A stretch of 64,000 nt of DNA, taken from contig JAEVHH010000002.1 of the NCBI GenBank assembly GCA_017607445.1, forward strand, positions 3,339,501 to 3,403,500, written 5' to 3'. This DNA comes from Histoplasma ohiense. Lineage: Eukaryota; Ascomycota; Eurotiomycetes; Onygenales; Ajellomycetaceae. Under the pieces are notes generated by a model that worked only from the letters and a program-made list of their open reading frames with translations, was not told where the DNA came from and searched no databases. Shown here one piece after another: positions 34,987 through 46,816 of the stretch (its first letter is position 1; every line of letters starts with the position of its first letter). Made by a program: the position numbers and the translations under genes.

Positions 34987-36395
34987 CTATGCTTCAAAAG
35001 TGAAACTAGCGCCAACCTTGTGCGCCGTTTGGCTCAGCTTCTGGGTGTCCATGCTGGCGCCGAGGCCCAGGGTCACGCCCGGGCGGAGGAGGACATTGTA
35101 AGCCAATGCCGCGATACCACGGTCATTCACCTTGACCTAACAGGGGGGATTTGAGGTTAATAATTAGGAAATTTGAGCACATAAAAAGGCTAGCAACAAT
35201 TGCAGAACCTTTCAAAATGGGTGGAAAGGGTGGACGCAAAATTACTCACCTTGGCAAAGGAGGAGGGGTCAAGTCGATACTTGCTGCCAACTTCCAAGCC
35301 AACAGAGTTACCAGCCTTGGAGTCCCAGGTGGCCTTGGCACAGGCCTCGACTTGGGGGCTGACGCGATGGTAGTAGCTAGCGGAGAAGAGGGAGAGGTTG
35401 TTTTGGGCGGTGACAGCTGCCGAGTATTCGGGAACGCAGTAGGCGATGGCAGCTGAGTACTTGGTGATGGCAGCCTTCTGGACGTCGTAGCCTCCCTCGG
35501 CACCGACTAGAAAGCCTTCATGGCCAAGGACGGCATCGAAGCTGGCAGAGGGGCCCTTGAGGAGATCAAAGAAGGCACGGGCATGGAAGCTTGGCTGCTT
35601 GAAGTAGAGATTCAATTTCACGCCCTTGGACTGGGAATTCGGCAGGTACTGGGTCAGGACTTCAGCCTTGAGGCCAGTCATGATTTTGTTGTCAAGCTCG
35701 AGCTTGGTGTCGAGGGCGTTGGCGGTGTTCCAAGTCTGGGTCAAGGTGAGGCCTGAACAAGGGTGAAACATTAGCCTCAATGAATGATCCATAAATCCAG
35801 AAGAGGAGATGATGAAATTGAGCAGATTGGAAGGGTGAGATCGCGCAAAAGCCCAATGAATATGCATCTCCCGGAAATGGTTGGGCCTTTCTTGTGAACA
35901 GAAAGATGACGTTCTCGCGGCGTCGGGGAGGAGAGCATTACCAGTTGGCGCGTCGACATATTTGGCTTCAAGCTGCCATTGAAACGGTATATTAGTAGAC
36001 CAATAGAGACCTCTAATGATTCTCCGGTATAAGAAAATCAGCTTGATAGAGATATAGAATCTGACTTACGGCGCCATTGATGGGACCTTCGGAGACCGAT
36101 TTTCCCTTGACGTTGAATGTAACACCATTGGGGGCCTTGGACTTAACCTCGAGGTTGGCTATGTCAAGTCAGCATCGGGTTCAATCATCAATTGAAAAGA
36201 GCAACAGTACCGGGACAGGTATGGTAGAAATCCTTGTTCAGGAGCTATAAATATAATATCTGGTGGTTAGTGAGGACTGCATATGTTGCTGCTGGTGGTC
36301 AAATTTTGCATAAGGGGTGGATGATGTCGTTATTGGTGATTGCATACATCATTTGCAGCCTTGGCAATGTCACTGAAAGCAGCTGGGGGTGCCAT
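34987..36395 (-). CDS. por1: mitochondrial outer-membrane porin (VDAC)
   Basis: Forms the 19-strand beta-barrel channel for metabolites such as ATP/ADP in the mitochondrial outer membrane. The start MAPPAAFSDIAKAANDLLNKDF gives the N-terminal helix, followed by barrel strands (LEVKSKAPNGVTFNVKGKS, GPINGALEAKYVD, TLTQTWNTANALDTKLELD, VKLNLYFKQPSFHARAFFDL). The late signature region is VGLEVGSKYRLDPSSFAKVK, then GIAALAYNVLLRPGVTLGLG. The reading ends AHKVGASFTFEA. Several introns interrupt the 5' third: the first exon ends at 36348 at a GTATGC donor, and further exons lie near 36240-36200, 36157-36070 and 35940. The last exon (ending 34987) is separated by an intron at about 35139-35245. The upstream region carries a long CA repeat. 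Length of about 284 residues is typical. Confidence 0.93.
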
Positions 36396-36687
36396 GGTGG
36401 TCTAATGAGAAGAGGATGAAGAGGATACGTCAGGTAGAGATACAATGGGAGGCTGGCGATGCAGAAAAGCTAAACTCATGGGTATCCAGAACAGATGTTG
36501 GAGTTGAGGAGCGGTTGGGGATAAGCGGGCTTCCGTTTTGGGACGAATTTGGCCAGAGAACAAACTTTGGTCACATGGCCGCGGCTGCTGATTGGCTGTC
36601 CGGCGGATCGGGAGTCGGATATTTACGGGTGTATTGAAGTGTATCAGCTAATTACACTTTACCACTCCATTGGAAATTCTGTGGGTT

Positions 36688-36727
<40 letters not shown>

Positions 36728-37276
36728 CGTAGTACGATGTTCTCTGTATTCAAGTATACTTATATTCTTCAATACATGATCGATATCTGGATGTCAATCT
36801 TTTGACATCTTCAAGTACCTTGTGTGTATGCGTCCACCTTATAAAAGCTCCCTAAATTTGAACAGCTATATCATGTTGATAATGACATTGTGGTAAAGCG
36901 CACCTGCAAATAAGGAAATAGCATATATCGATCATACGCCTAAACAAAAGTATGGCCCCTCAAAAAGCAATGGATCTATGTTATATGTAATAAGAACGTG
37001 GAGTACCAAAACAACATGAATGGCATTCAAAAACCGAACCAAGGGACTTCCATCACCACCACCACCACCACCACCACCAGCAGAAGAAGGAGAAGAGGAA
37101 ACTGCGGACAAATAACCATTTCAAGAGAACGGAAAGGGTTAATAATGGCTATTGCAGCGTCAACATATATCTATGTCATACGATATGCCCCTATCATGAC
37201 GGATAGGGACCCTCTCTCTACCTTCGATCCAAAAATAGAAAAAAAAAGGGGGTCTGGTGGTTTCGTCGCGTAGCAT
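36396..37276. other. porin promoter region with simple repeats
   Basis: Upstream region of the porin gene and 3' flank of the asparagine synthetase gene. It holds the CA microsatellite annotated separately and a CAC/ACC triplet run at about 37052-37078. No gene seen. Confidence 0.5.
36689..36724. repeat. (CA)n microsatellite
   Basis: About 18 uninterrupted CA dinucleotides, roughly 300 bp upstream of the porin start codon. Confidence 0.95.
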
Positions 37277-39779
37277 TTATTCTAGGCTCTCGTACTTGGC
37301 AATATGTGTTGAAATCGCACTGCAGCCGGACACATGACGGTTTATTAGGACATACCTACAAGGTATTTAAGTGGGTGGGAGAAAAAGTTTGTACATACCG
37401 CCCACTGGGATCAGTCTGCTTAGACCATGTTGGTGTCCACCGCATTACTGTCGATGCACAGTATGGCGGGAAGAGCTCATCGAACATCATCCGATACCAG
37501 TATCTAGAGATCATTAATCACCCCGAGTTAGCCACACTCATGTATCATTTCCATCGTGTCATCAGTTGGCGTGATGTATAATTGTTCGGGCAGTACAATA
37601 ACATTGTCAAACTTACCCTTCCTTCGTATCGGGAACATCATCACCCCACTCCGGCTTGGGGTTCTTCATCATCTCGTCCGTAACATGCAACTCCGCATTG
37701 TCCTTCAGCGCATCAATCCACCCATATCCAACACCATCACTAAACTGCTCCTTCTGACGCCACAGAATGCTATCGGGGAGGTATGGTTTCGCGTCAGGGT
37801 CATCGGAAGTATCAAACGCCTTGCGCAGTATATACTTCTCAATCCGATCTTTGGTGATCATCTTCTCCTGCGGATCTACGCCCATGGACACCTCGAGGAA
37901 GTGCTTGTCCAAAAATGGCACGCGCGCCTCCACGCCCCAGGCTGACGTAGATTTGTTGGCCCGCAGGCAGTCCGCGAGATGGAGGTTTTTTACCCGTGAC
38001 ACGGTTTCGTCGTGGAAGGCTTCCTTGCTCGGCGCTGCGTGGAAGTATAAGTAGCCGCCAAAAATCTCGTCACTGCCCTCGCCGCTAAGCACCATCTTGA
38101 CGCCCAGGCCTTTGATCTTCCTGCTCAGCAGGTACATCGGTGTGGATGCACGGATGGTGGTGACATCGTAAGTTTCCAGATGATAGATGACGTCGGAGAG
38201 GGCGTTGAGGCCGTCTTCCAGCGTAAAAGTAAAAGCATGATGCTTTGTGCCGAGGAATTTGGCCACTTCTAGCGCAGCCTTAGTGTCTGGGGCATCGGGG
38301 AGGCCTATAGAGAACGAATGGAGCTGGGGCAGGGTAGTTACGGTGGACAGCTCGTTAGAATCGTCAATACCGATCAGACCCGAGTTTGAAGACACTCCGT
38401 CAACCCCGTTAGCCACTGGATGACTAGAGAGCTCTTGTTGTCGTTGCGTCTCTCGCTGAGCGATGGCAGCCACTAAGCTCGAGTCTAACCCTCCAGAGAG
38501 AAGAACTCCATATGGGACCTCCGCCATCAACCGTTTGCGCACCGATTTTTCCAGAGACTCACGGATAAGTTTGTAGTCGACGGGGGTGGATGGGACGTTG
38601 GTGGGGTCCCACCATTTGGGCTCGAAGTATCTTGTCGTCGTGTTTGTTTTTGAATCATATACATGACCTGGAGGGAAGTTCATAATCTTGTCACATACGG
38701 GGTGCAAGCTCTTCAGCTCTGAGGCGAAATATACCGCACCGGGCGTTTGCGATGACCACCCCTGGTAGAAACTAGTGATGCCAATGGGGTCTCGTGCAGC
38801 GACGACTCTGTTCTCTTTCTTGTCAAACAGGACCCATGAGAACATGCCGTCTAAGAATTTAGGGGTATCAACGCCATGTTCCAGGTACTATCATGAATTA
38901 AGAATAAAGGTCAGAGAAACGCATAACAGAAAGCAAATGGGACAGGAGTTGCGGGAATCAAAACTCACAAGTGGGATAATGACTTCGCAATCGGAATGTG
39001 TCTTGAAGTTGTACGGGGTTTTCAAACCCTTTCGCAGTATTCTGTGGTTGTAAATCTCGCCGTTGACCGCCAGGGCAAGGGTGCCATCGTCATTGACAAG
39101 GGGCTGGGCGCCAGAATCAACACCGACAATGCTCAGCCGCTCGTGTGCAAGGACTAGAGAGGGAGATATGATATTAAGTCAGTCAAAAGTCGCTACTGAT
39201 AAAGAAATTCTTCCTTCCGCGTAGCGGAGGGACAGTTAACTATCCGCAAAATACTGACTTGTGTCGTTTGCAACGAAGTTTCCACCTATATTGAAGCAAA
39301 AAGGAGATATATGTCAGTCATCTTGAACAAACTGTAAAAGTTGACAATGGGGTCATTTCTGCCCTTCAGCACCCTGAAAAAAAGGGGCTATGGTTGTCCA
39401 GGTGTGACTCACTCCAATCAGGACCACGATGGCGAATGCTGAATATACAGAGAGTATTATTTTAGCAACTTCATTCCATTTGCCTCTTTTTATTGAGATC
39501 TCTGAGGCGCAAACAAAAAATAGATAAATGAATAAATAAATAAATAATAACCACTCAGCCAAGGTGTGGCGGGGGGAGATGTTGAAAGCACTCACGCTTT
39601 CGCCATGCGCAGCGCCGTGGGTTTGAACTTTTGTACATCTGGATGACTGTATTGAAAAGAGCTCGTTAGCACGAAGAGGGTCCTTTTTTTTTTTTTATCC
39701 AGCACTAGAGATCTCAAACAAGAGACTAGATGTTTATATATCTCTGCACATACCAATGACAAGCGAAAATCCCACACAT
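37277..39779 (-). CDS. asparagine synthetase (glutamine-hydrolysing)
   Basis: Makes asparagine from aspartate, ATP and glutamine-derived ammonia. The N-terminus MCGIFACH gives the Cys-2 nucleophile of the class II glutaminase domain. Family motifs are IRHRGPDWSG, LAHERLSIVGVDSGAQPL and LAVNGEIYNHRILRKGLKTP, then MFSWVLFD. The synthetase half has the pyrophosphate loop VLLSGGLDSSLVAAIA and the motif VLSGEGSDEIFGGYLYF, followed by GVEARVPFLDKHFLEVSM and the C-terminal YCASTVMRW. It is split into many short exons: MCGIFACH (39779 to about 39754), a HPDVQKFKP exon, the IRHRGPDWS exon, GNFVANDT, a longer exon to about 38968, then 38887-37616. A final exon (AISTHIAKYESLE) ends at 37277. A Ser/Asn-rich insertion (VANGVDGVSSNSGLIG) lies in the synthetase domain. 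A TGAGTCA element lies 253 bp upstream. Confidence 0.95.
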
Positions 39780-40799
39780 GACCGCGACCCTTTGGTGTCG
39801 GCTCTGTTGCTTTCTCTTGACGGGACAGGATACTTAAGAAGAGAGAATATACGACCGGGCCTATTCTTTCTTTAAAAGAGGGGATGGCAATCAAGAAGGG
39901 AAAATAATGAAAGCGGGCGAAACCTTTTGTTGCACGATTGGAAAGCCCACGAAATCGGAGGGGTGTTATTTTATTTTTCCTTTTTTTTTTAGCTTTCCTT
40001 TTATTTTAGCTTTTCGGTCCCGTACAAAGTTTGAGTCATTGCTTGGAAAATGGCGAGTTTTCCATTTCTGATAAGATAAGATATGTGAAGGGCCAACCGT
40101 CTCTTCTCTCTTAGCCTTCGGTAGTTATCTTGGTGCTCTGGTTGCACAGTTCACTATCCATTATTGTCCATATGGGCGTATGTTTGTCTGCATCCCATAC
40201 TCCATACTCAGTCCTCCACCGATCCGCTAACAGTATCCATTCCTTCTTATCTTCACCCTTGTTTATCTAGGCTGGGCTAACCCAATACCATTATCCCTAC
40301 CCCCAACCTTGAACCAACAGGTGTTATTCCATTTTGTGAACAAAGCTCCACCTGGTTCATTGTAAGCGCCAATTATGGGCCGTTACTACTTAGATTATGG
40401 TACAGAAGGGTTAGAAGCCCCAAAAACGGTTAGCTACAACGTGCGCGCAGGCTGTGACGCCTTGTTTGGTGTAAAAATGAATTGAGTTGGAGCTCTCAGT
40501 TAATTCTATCTGTCTCTCCAAATCTAGCTCCGTAAGGGTAGGTCATTGTTATCCATCGAACACCATTTATCGTGCAGTCTCGAACAAACCATGTAAAAGG
40601 GAAACGCAGTGTTGGGGATTTAAAAAAAAAAAAACAACAACAACAAATAAATATCGAAGAAATCAAAATAAGTTGACACGAAAGATTGCCAATGTAAAAT
40701 AAAATAACAACCAAGACGCCCTGCTATAAATCAAGAGAAGTGCCCTCGGCGAGCACCCGGGGGACTGCTGTCGCGGCATCGCCACCACATTCACAAATG
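39780..40799. other. intergenic between asparagine synthetase and UBC9
   Basis: Promoter of the asparagine synthetase and 3' flank of UBC9. Short A and T homopolymers are present. No gene seen. Confidence 0.5.
40032..40038. promoter_or_regulatory. TGAGTCA element (Gcn4/CPC1 type) upstream of asparagine synthetase
   Basis: A perfect TGAGTCA (TGACTCA on the other strand) lies 253 bp upstream of the asparagine synthetase ATG. This is the binding site of Gcn4/CpcA/CPC1, which controls amino acid biosynthesis genes under starvation. Site sequence is seen; regulation is inferred. Confidence 0.5.
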
Positions 40800-41115
40800 C
40801 TACAAAGCCGGGTTTTCCCTAACGACTTGCCTCACTTTCTTTTCGTAAGCAGCACGGTCTTTCTTGAATAGGGTATATGCTTCAGCTTGGGCAGGCGAAT
40901 CCGGATTAGGATCGTCTAAAAGGGCTTGGATACCGAGAAGGATCTGTGGAATGGTAATCGCTGGTCTCCAGCCTTCCTCTTCATTGAGGATGGATAGGCA
41001 GACGGTGCCGGAGGGGTAGACGTTTGGGTGGAAGAGTGGGGGAACAAATTTGCCTGAGATAAGTTAGTTTTTGTTTTTGGTTTTGGTTTTGGTTTTTTTT
41101 GGTAAGTTTTTATTT

Positions 41116-41153
<38 letters not shown>

Positions 41154-41649
41154 TCTGTAATACTCCATCAGAGGTGAGGTGTTTATCCCGTAGAAAGAGG
41201 ACATAAGCCTCACAGGTCATGAGGGTTCGACATACACTTTGGTGGCTTGGTAGGGTACTCTATAATAGGTATAAATCAATAGCAGTTAGCAATAAATTTC
41301 TCTAGATTTACCTGCTCACTGTTAGGAAATGAAGTGAGTTGTGCTAGAGCACATGTTACCTTCAGGAAAGATGACATCCAACTTGAACAAACCCCCCGCC
41401 CATATGGTCTTCTCTTTACCAGGAATGCCACACTCCCAGTACTTCATGTCCTGCGCGCCCGCTGCATTTCTACGTGGTTTTGCATAGAAGCCGTAGGGGT
41501 GGTTTTTCCGCCATTGCTTTCTAGAGGAAGAAATGCGAAAGCACATTCGTCAGTACAGGGCATCTGGGAAAACCTCCAAGATAGAACCGGTACTCATAGC
41601 TGTGTCTGACTGACCGTTCCTCAGTTAGACGATTTACACAAAGAGACAT
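40800..41649 (-). CDS. ubc9: SUMO-conjugating enzyme Ubc9
   Basis: E2 enzyme that transfers SUMO to target lysines, mostly in the nucleus. The protein starts MSLCVNRLTEERKQWRKNHP and shows FYAKPRRN, WECGIPGKEKTIWAGGLFKL, EYPTKPPKCKFVPPLFHPNV, then the active-site Cys in YPSGTVCLSILNEEEGW. It continues QILLGIQALLDDPNPDSPAQ and ends RQVVRENPAL. Length is about 157 residues, standard for Ubc9. At least three introns interrupt it; one contains a run of more than 30 A on the plus strand (about 41117-41148). Two substitutions from common fungal forms are visible in RNAAGAQDMKYW, the loop after the first strand. The start at 41649 gives the family-standard MSL. Confidence 0.95.
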
Positions 41650-42254
41650 GGCTGCTAATGAGCGCCCTGCAATATGGGGAAGGAATATGATTGCCGAAAG
41701 GAGTTTCGCAGAAGACCGAGAACTCAGTTCGTCACTCAAGGACAAAGTAGATACCGATAGTTTGGAATCGCGGTTGGTCTATGGCGCAATGGCGGGGATG
41801 GCAGCGGTAGTGATCTGTGTAAGGGAATATGTAGAAAGGGAACCAAAACGACGGGGGATTAAAAGAAAAGTGGTGTGAGGGTCAAGGATGCAAGCCGAAC
41901 GGAAACAAAGGTGTGGTTTTCTTATCAAAATTGGGCATGCCTGGAACGTCATGTGACCGTACAGTGGTAAGACACAGCCACATGTTCCGGTAAATGGCGC
42001 CCCACGAATGATGGGAGAATGATGGGAGACAACTTGCTTGAACAAGAGGAGCGAAGCCACCAGCCTGAATCAGTACACTTTACTGGGGAAACCAGGGCGC
42101 CATTGTGTCCTAGATCTGATGCACTATTTCACGAAGCATGGATCATATTGACAGGGAATTGCAATTCTTGTGGTCCAATAAAGTTAAAGGCTGTCATTAA
42201 GGGAAGGAAAAAGGGGAGGGGTTCAGGGAAAAAAAATATCATTTGTTGGAGATC
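41650..42254. other. intergenic, UBC9 promoter
   Basis: No gene seen. It carries the Pol III terminator of the neighbouring tRNA at its right edge. Confidence 0.5.
42229..42236 (-). terminator. Pol III terminator of tRNA-Arg
   Basis: A run of eight A on the plus strand (eight T on the transcribed minus strand) starts about 19 nt beyond the 3' end of the tRNA, as expected for RNA polymerase III termination. Confidence 0.75.
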
Positions 42255-42349
42255 TACCCCCGGCGGGACTCGAACCCGCAGCCTTCAGATTTGCTTTTTC
42301 CAAGCTGGGAAAATAGAAGTCTGACGCCCTACCATTGGGCTACGAGGGC
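42255..42349 (-). tRNA. tRNA-Arg (UCU) with intron
   Basis: On the minus strand a full cloverleaf folds: acceptor GCCCTCG with CGGGGGT (two wobble pairs) and discriminator A; D arm GCCC-AATGGTA-GGGC; anticodon stem TCAGA/TCTGA; T arm GCGGG-TTCGAGT-CCCGC. The loop reads C-T-TCT-A-A, giving anticodon UCU for arginine AGA codons. An intron of about 23 nt (TTTTCCCAGCTTGGAAAAAGC plus two A) splits the loop after position 37, the standard place for eukaryotic tRNA introns. The B box GGTTCGAGTC is intact. Confidence 0.93.
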
Positions 42350-42786
42350 TGGTAACTAGGCTCCGACTTCCCGGAAAAGAAATTTCAAGCAGCCAGGAGG
42401 TGATTTGGCAACTTTACGGTGCTTAGGGGTTATTCTGTGGGTCACCGGTATCCCCAAAAACAATAATTGTGTTCCTGGAATGATTGTCCTTGACCCGAGG
42501 CTCAGTCACTGGGCTCTGGGTACTAGTACAAGGCGGATTTCATGAATTTTCTTCAGAGTAAGATTGAAAGAGTGAGAGGATTGTAGATTATTTGGTGTTG
42601 ACGGCTCTCCAATATACTGGACGCCCTACGGCATGCCGACGAGAGGAGATTAGCGCATCCAACGTTCAGCCATTCCTCGCGAGCTACTATATCTACTAGC
42701 ATCTACTCCGTATCCCACGTACACACGCAAGTCGATAGATATATTACTCAGTATTTAAGTAGGTGGATAGTTGTCCATTACCCGTG
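42350..42786. other. intergenic, no gene seen
   Basis: Region between the tRNA 5' end and the YCII-domain gene on the other strand. No gene seen. Confidence 0.5.
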
Positions 42787-43758
42787 ATGGCCGCCCGGAA
42801 CACCTTCGTCCTCCTTAACAGTCGTTGCAGTTTTCATCATTTATACCAATATCAACAGAGGATACCTGCTGCAACAAATCTCGTAGCCCGACAGTATCCC
42901 TCGTGCTCATCTATCAGCAGTCGGCTACAGCGGAATATGGGGTCGATAGCCGGGGCGAAAAATGAGTACATGGTCATCGTGCCAGATAAGGAGGGTGCGT
43001 TGCAAAAGAGAATAGAAGCACGAGGGTGAGTTTGCAAAATACTACTGATACTCTTTTTCGTCCTTGCTTGCTGTTATCGATGCCTTCTGCTTCTTTGGGT
43101 TGGCCCTCCACAGTGGAAATATGCTTTTAGAAACACGATGAAAAACTGCATTGCTATGTCAATCTCCGTATCGAACCATTTATGTCCACACCTGGCTAAT
43201 CATTCGTTCTCATGCAGCGTTCATCTTGCGAACACCAAACCGATGATGGATTCCGGCTTCCTTAAATTTGGAGGTACAAGCTCATTCCCTCACAGTACTT
43301 ACCAAAGCGAAACTTTTTTTTTTTTTTTTTTTTTGATTTTCATATGCTATCGCCCGAGAGCCCCAGGCATTGGTAATCAACGCAATCATCGCCTAATCAT
43401 TGGACGTTTAGGAGCTATGCTTGAATTCCACCCCAAAGAGGGTCAAACGCCCCCAATGAAAGGAAGTGTGTTACTTGTGGTTGCTGAGTCTTCTGAGGCC
43501 GTACGTGAGCAATTATCAAAGGATATCTATGCCACGTCAGGAGTGTGGGACATTGAAAAGGTACGTTAAACTATTCGTTAGCAATGCCTGTAACCCCCCC
43601 GCGCCCCCCTACATTCTTTCTATTTCATGAAAGCTATATCCCAATACTAATTTAATCCTTAAGATGCAAATAACACCAGTACGTCTAAGCCCCGTATAAT
43701 GTTTCCAATCTAATTTATCCATAACTAGTTTAAATCTGCGATACGACTTGCCCTGTGA
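42787..43758 (+). CDS. YCII-domain protein
   Basis: YCII-fold proteins are small ferredoxin-like enzymes or dimers of mostly unknown activity. Exons 42787-43025, 43218-43273, 43412-43560, 43664-43678 and 43729-43758 give 162 residues. The domain reads YMVIVPDKEGALQKRIEARG, VHLANTKPMMDSGFLKFGGA, EFHPKEG, MKGSVLLVVAESSEAVREQL and DIYATSGVWDIEKMQITP. The end PFKSAIRLAL comes from splicing a 15-nt exon to the last exon and fits fungal homologues better than read-through. Residues 1-50 are rich in Arg/Ser/Leu (LLNSRCSFHHLYQYQQRIP), suggesting mitochondrial import; an inner start at MGSIAGAKN would make a cytosolic form. The third intron holds a long T run (about 43315-43334). Confidence 0.85.
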
Positions 43759-44525
43759 TATGTGGTTTTGAACGATGTTAGAGCCTGAGAGGAATTCAAA
43801 TCAACCAACAAGCTCAATATGAAGTTTGCACAGGTATATTTATGTTCAGTCAAACCCTTCTGTTCATGAGGTTTTGGAGTATATCGCTACATGATGAGAT
43901 TCCTGTCTTTGACGATCTTGAAGATTTCCAATCACATACATTGTGCTGGTTAGCAAATTGGCTACATAAGATAGTATTCTTTTGAACCTCGTTTTCATTT
44001 TTCAAGAATTCCTATTTTGTGTCTAACAATTTCGTTGGCAAAAAAAATGTGTGAAATTGTCCGAAATCAACCAAAATAGGAAGAATAATGACAATCAAAT
44101 ATCATTGAAATCATTTGACCATATATCTAGATCAAATATGTTTTTCCGTGGTATCCCTGCCATATACAGAATTGCCTGTAGATAACTTCGATAGGTATGT
44201 AGCGAAAAAAGGGGATTGGACGGTTATTTCATATTTAAACATCAACTCGATATGCAAGAAAAATATGGCAAACGGGAAACTATTATAATCATGAATCGAA
44301 AGAATGTGTAACAAAAGGTGACAGTGTGTAACAGACTGAAAACTCCATATATAGGCCTTAATATTTGCAATCTCAGAACGTAAAAAGCCAAAGGGATTGA
44401 GGATGAATATATCCTTTAACCAAGATGCGCGGTAAAAAGGAAGAGATGCCGAAACGATCTATTTACATATTTCTGGCTCTATCGTCGCAATACTGAACTG
44501 ATAGTGATTGTATTTTTCGATTTGT
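43759..44525. other. convergent intergenic region
   Basis: AT-rich 3' flanks of the YCII gene and the CoA synthetase gene. No gene seen. Confidence 0.5.
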
Positions 44526-46496
44526 TTACAACTTTGGACTTGGGGTTTCTTTCTTCAACATCGCTTCCGCGACCTTTCGACGCTGTATTTTGCCTTTGTG
44601 CATATTAGCTTACGTACATCAAATCGTCTAAGAGAGTTTGCGAAGTCCGTACCTGTTGCGGTTTTAGGAATTTCAGAAAGGATCCATATCTGGGAGTGAG
44701 GGAGAATATACGCGTTAGCTTGATGTATATAAATATGATAGAAGTCATTTTATTTCAAGTCGCATTGTTAGATAAGGGGTGATGATTTGAGATATGCAGG
44801 CTTCACCTTTTTGGGAATTTTGAATTTCGCAACTTTAGGCGCAATCCATGACTTCAGCATGTCTTCTGACAGATTTCCACCTTTCTTCAACACAACTGCT
44901 ACCCCTATATCTTCGCCGTAGTGAGGATCCGGAATGGCAAAAGAAACCGCCTCCGCTACATTGTGGTGATGAGCAATCGTGTTGTCCAGTTCGATAGGGC
45001 TGATTTTCTCGCCTCCCTTATTGATCAGCTCCTTGATGCGCCCCGTTATAAAAATGTAACCATCCTTGTCCTTCTTTCCTCGGTCGCCAGTGCGGAAAAA
45101 TCCAGACTTTGTGAAAGAGGATTCATTAGCAGCAGGGTTGTTAAGGTATCCCTTGGTAACATTCTCCCCACGGACGCAGATCTCGCCCTCAGATCCCTGA
45201 GGAACTTCGTTTCCATCTTCGTCAAGAATTTTAACTTCCACTCCCTGGCCGATCCCAACAGTACCTGGCTGTCTCTTCCCTGGAGGAAGAGGATTGCTCG
45301 TCATCTGATGGGCTGCTTCTGTCATTGCATACGCTTCTAGTACCGGAGCGTGGAAAGTCTTTTCCAATTCATGGAAGGTCTTTGGGGATAATGGGGAGGA
45401 ACAGGAGCGAATGAATCGAATTTTTGGCATAGGTTCCGGGAGTGGTGTCTTAAGGAGAATCTGGTGAATGGTAGGTACTGCAGTGTACCAGTTCGCGCTG
45501 TACGTAATGAATTCAGACCAAAATGTCGAAGCTGAGAATTTTTCAGGGACAATGACTGAGCCCCCGGACAAAAGAGGTGCCAGGAACCCTGCGAGCAACC
45601 CATGAACGTGGAAAAGAGGCATCACGAGCAGTGTTCGGTCCTTTTCCGTCAAGTCGTAGGTCATTTGAATGTTTCCTGAAGTATTTTTCGATTAACCAGA
45701 GAATAAGAAGTCAGAGTCTACGAAGATAGAACATACTCATGGTCCTTGTCAGATTCCTGTGTGTAAGGGGTACCTAATCATCGTAAGTATAATATTTGCT
45801 GGCAGATATCTGTGGCCAACTCACAGCTTTCGGTCTACCAGTAGTGCCTAATTGAGTATTAGCTACTTATACCGAGGGCATAGATCAACAATGAAACTAA
45901 ATGAAGAACACTGGTTTTGGACGGCTCAAGAACTCAATTTGAGACCGAGTTGACTGTTACGCTTTCCAGCTGTTAAGACAGATCTTACCTGAGGTATGGA
46001 GCACCAATGCGATGTCATCAGGCTGAGCCGTTTCCTTCTTTAAATCACACTTCCCGGCCAATTTTCCATATTCTCTCACGTCCAAAGCCAAGTCAACTCC
46101 GTTCCAGTAGCATTCGGCAATAGCAGCAGAGTATTTCCTCGCAGCAAGTACGGCCGGCCCATCTTTTGCAAAGGAGCCTTTTGGGATGAGCGTTAATGCC
46201 GAACTCAAGTCATCAATGTAGAATTCGAATTCTTCCTGCTTATATGCAGGGTTCAAAGGAGCCGCAATGGCTCTCTGCCATGACGCAGCCAGAAAAGATA
46301 CAATGAATTCGTACGAATTGGGCAGCGCAATTGAAACAGCAGCTCCTGGCGAAATTCCCAGCTTGGCCAGTTTCGCTTGGAATGAGTTCACATCAGAACG
46401 TAGGCGCTGGTACGAAATTATTAACGGATTCGGCTTGCCAGGAATGATAATGGCAGTGGCAGCAGAGCTAGTGAATGAATTCGCAAGCGTAGACAT
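44526..46496 (-). CDS. pcs60: Pcs60-type acyl/oxalyl-CoA synthetase
   Basis: Adenylate-forming enzyme that activates an acid (oxalate in the best-known homologues) with ATP and CoA. The protein starts MSTLANSFTSSAATAIIIPG. Motifs are the AMP-binding P-loop HTSGTTGRPKAVPLTHRN, MPLFHVHGLLAGFLAP, the core AYAMTEAAHQMTSNP, the hinge GFFRTGDRGKKDKDGYIFIT followed by GRIKELINKGGEKISPIE, and the A10 lysine in PKTATGKIQRRK. The P-loop part TTGRPKA is encoded by a 23-nt exon (45847-45825). The C-terminal exons lie after introns near 44757-44699 and 44651-44592. The protein ends SPKL; PKL is an accepted weak form of the peroxisomal PTS1 signal, which fits the peroxisomal location of Pcs60. It shares a 320-bp divergent promoter with the splicing-factor gene. 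Confidence 0.9.
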
Positions 46497-46816
46497 GACT
46501 AGATTAGGTTTCCCAATGCTGCTCACAACTATGCCAATCCTAATCACGATAAAAATAAAACAAAGCAAATATCACTCGAAAATACTTTCGGCGGTTTATG
46601 AATCACATTCATAATGACGCACGTCGGTCATCTTGCGGAACATCTCGACCGAAAGACACATAACCAAGGAGCATGACGGATAATAAATAATCCGGATCGA
46701 GACTCTGCCGGTGCAAAACGCTGCAAACATGCCAAGCGTCAACGGGCACTTTCTGCGACAACATGAACGACGAGTATCTTCTTGTTGATACTCACTCCCC
46801 ACGCTTTGAAGTAGTT

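Noticed and set aside
39405..39411. TGACTCA, a second Gcn4-type site
   Set aside because: It is formed by the splice donor GTGAGTCA of an asparagine synthetase exon on the minus strand, so it is explained by splicing.
43138..43569. continuous plus-strand frame through the YCII gene
   Set aside because: It reads through an intron containing a T homopolymer (poly-Phe); the spliced exons give the conserved domain instead.
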